Under the pieces are notes generated by a model, which saw only the letters and a program-made list of their open reading frames with translations, was not told the DNA's origin and made no database searches. 64,000 nt of DNA from contig NZ_CP018800.1 of the NCBI RefSeq assembly GCF_002795825.1, forward strand, positions 1,302,001 through 1,366,000. Direction: 5' to 3'. Positions within the stretch are counted from its first letter, which is position 1. Each line of letters starts with the position of its first letter. This stretch comes from Mariprofundus ferrinatatus. Lineage in GTDB: Bacteria; Pseudomonadota; Zetaproteobacteria; Mariprofundales; Mariprofundaceae. Shown here one piece after another: positions 62,722 to 64,000 of this stretch. Both the position numbers and the translations under genes were made by a program.

Positions 62722-64000
62722 TTACTCTTCGTCAGGCCTCAAGATTACGCAGGAGAGCGGTGGCAGGGTCAGGGTAACTGAATGCGGCTGATCCATGAAT
62801 CCGTAATCATCCGTATCCACGCCGCCCGCATTACCGATATTGGCGCCCCCATAGAGTTCCGAGTCGGTATTCATCACTTCCCTGTAGTGGCCCGGTTTTG
62901 GAACACCCAGCCGGTAACCATAGCGCGGCACCGGAGTTAGATTCAGGGAGACCACAACGATACCGCCATTCTTGTCGCGACGGATATAACTTAGAATGGC
63001 ATGCTCTGCATCGTTACAGTCGATCCACTGGAAACCACCACTTTCGAAATCGACTTCATGAAGAGCCGGCACATTCTTGTAGAGATGATTCATATCACGC
63101 TGCATCAGCTGCAGTCCCCGGTGCGGCATGAAGTTGGACTGATCCCATGAGAGTGAGGTGTCAAAGTTCCACTCCGGCCATTGGCCGAACTCCAGCCCCA
63201 TAAACTGCAGCTTCTTGCCCGGATGGGTGTACATGTAGCCATAGAGCAGGCGCAGGTTGGCAAAGCGCTGCCAGTCGTCACCCGGCATCTTGCCCGGCAT
63301 GGAGCCCTTGCCATGCACCACCTCATCGTGTGAGAAGGGCAGGATAAAGTTCTCGGTAAATGCGTAAACCATCGAGAAGGTGAGTTGATGGTGATGGTAG
63401 GTGCGATAGATCGGATCATTCTCGAAATAGGAGAGGGTGTCGTTCATCCAGCCCATGTTCCATTTCATCGTAAAGCCGAGTCCGCCAAGATAGGTAGGCC
63501 GGCTCACCATCGGCCACGAGGTGGACTCCTCGGCCATGGTTACCGCCCCTGGAAAACGCTCATGTACGAGATGATTGAACTGCTTGAGGAACTCAACCGC
63601 TTCAAGGTTCTCGCGGCCGCCGTATTTATTAGGTACCCACTCCCCCTCCTCTCTCGAGTAGTCGAGGTAGAGCATTGAGGCGACGGCATCCACGCGCAAG
63701 CCGTCGATATGGAACTCGTCCAGCCAGAACAGCGCGGAGGCGATCAGGAAATTGCGCACCTCGTTGCGGCCGAAGTTGAAGATATAGGTTCCCCAGTCCT
63801 TATGTTCGCCAAGCCGCGGATCGGAATGCTCATAAAGCGGCGTACCATCAAAACGGGCCAGGCCAAACGCATCTTTCGGGAAGTGCGCCGGAACCCAGTC
63901 GAGAAACACACCGATGCTGTTCTGATGGCAGTAGTCGATAAAATAACGGAAATCATCTGGTGTGCCGAAACGGCTGGTCGGTGCAAAATAACCGACGGTC
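62722..64000 (-). CDS. glgB: 1,4-alpha-glucan branching enzyme, N-terminus off window
   Basis: C-terminal 425 or so residues of a GH13 branching enzyme; the frame is open to base 64000 ([26 protein letters not shown] precedes [12 protein letters not shown]). The nucleophile Asp is in [17 protein letters not shown], the acid/base Glu in AEESTSWP and the transition-state Asp in FSHDE. It makes alpha-1,6 branches in glycogen, implying carbon storage. The start lies past the right edge; an internal Met at 63909 is not the start. Confidence 0.96.
   Translation of the reverse strand, partial: TVGYFAPTSRFGTPDDFRYFIDYCHQNSIGVFLDWVPAHFPKDAFGLARFDGTPLYEHSDPRLGEHKDWGTYIFNFGRNEVRNFLIASALFWLDEFHIDGLRVDAVASMLYLDYSREEGEWVPNKYGGRENLEAVEFLKQFNHLVHERFPGAVTMAEESTSWPMVSRPTYLGGLGFTMKWNMGWMNDTLSYFENDPIYRTYHHHQLTFSMVYAFTENFILPFSHDEVVHGKGSMPGKMPGDDWQRFANLRLLYGYMYTHPGKKLQFMGLEFGQWPEWNFDTSLSWDQSNFMPHRGLQLMQRDMNHLYKNVPALHEVDFESGGFQWIDCNDAEHAILSYIRRDKNGGIVVVSLNLTPVPRYGYRLGVPKPGHYREVMNTDSELYGGANIGNAGGVDTDDYGFMDQPHSVTLTLPPLSCVILRPDEE

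Noticed and set aside
62722-63909. glgB starting at the Met codon at 63909
   Set aside because: Family sequence ([15 protein letters not shown]) continues upstream in the same frame to the window edge.
1-64000. Mobile element, prophage or genomic island borders
   Set aside because: No transposase, integrase, terminal repeats or tRNA-adjacent direct repeat was seen; the sulfur region may be accessory but has no visible mobility signs.

Overview
The window is a gene-dense bacterial chromosome segment with no insertion sequence, prophage, integrase or CRISPR array and no gene-free stretch longer than about 240 bases. Gene content points to a Gram-negative autotrophic or sulfur/iron-cycling proteobacterium. 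The evidence is ftsK-lolA, lptG, fadL, leuB-asd-fimV-truA and mutL-miaA-hflX neighbourhoods, two ubiquinone-type hydroxylases, a complete glycolate/glyoxylate salvage set and two sulfide:quinone-oxidoreductase-like flavoproteins. Zetaproteobacteria (Mariprofundus-like) is my best guess, but this is inference from gene content only.

Region 1 (1-13160) is the accessory part. A thiol-rich ArsR regulator heads a co-directional run: TolC-like channel, periplasmic adaptor lipoprotein, HAE1-type RND pump, DUF2892 protein, three rhodaneses predicted to sit in three different places, DUF302, a second DUF2892 and a sulfide:quinone oxidoreductase that runs off the left edge. Divergent from arsR is a NodIJ-type ABC exporter. 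Beyond it lie a 54-codon gene and a second SQR-like flavoprotein. Three intergenic sites share TAT(A/T)A-N8-TAATAT, at the arsR/ABC promoter region, before the periplasmic rhodanese and inside the promoter of the second SQR. I read this as one sulfide/persulfide-responsive regulon that couples sulfide oxidation and persulfide handling to an RND efflux pump and an ABC exporter. A 33-codon single-membrane-span gene with its own promoter, leader hairpin and strong terminator closes the region.

Region 2 (13200-25650) is housekeeping: pyrE-rnj-ftsK-lolA-fadL-rarA-crcB on the minus strand, then lptG, suhB and a hybrid histidine kinase. Region 3 (25645-39563, minus strand) holds glyA-nrdR-leuB-asd-fimV-ecfT-truA and mutL-antiporter-miaA-hflX. 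FimV carries three 38-residue tandem repeats.

Region 4 (39700-44830) is a haem electron-transfer module: cytochrome b561, SHP-like cytochrome c, dihaem cytochrome c, PepSY protein and a two-component system, then a small outer-membrane barrel. An 11-bp-period direct repeat (TTTCAG-N5-TTTCAG type) precedes both the cytochromes and the barrel, and is a candidate response-regulator box. Region 5 (44841-56136) has ppiC, serine/alanine-glyoxylate aminotransferase, glcDEF, a large MMPL/RND exporter, a TauE/SafE permease and tandem UbiH-type monooxygenases. Region 6 (56284-64000) has tRNA-Leu(CAA), three tandem PilT/PilU ATPases, plsC, a GpsA-like dehydrogenase, a DUF6765-like protein and glgB, cut by the right edge.
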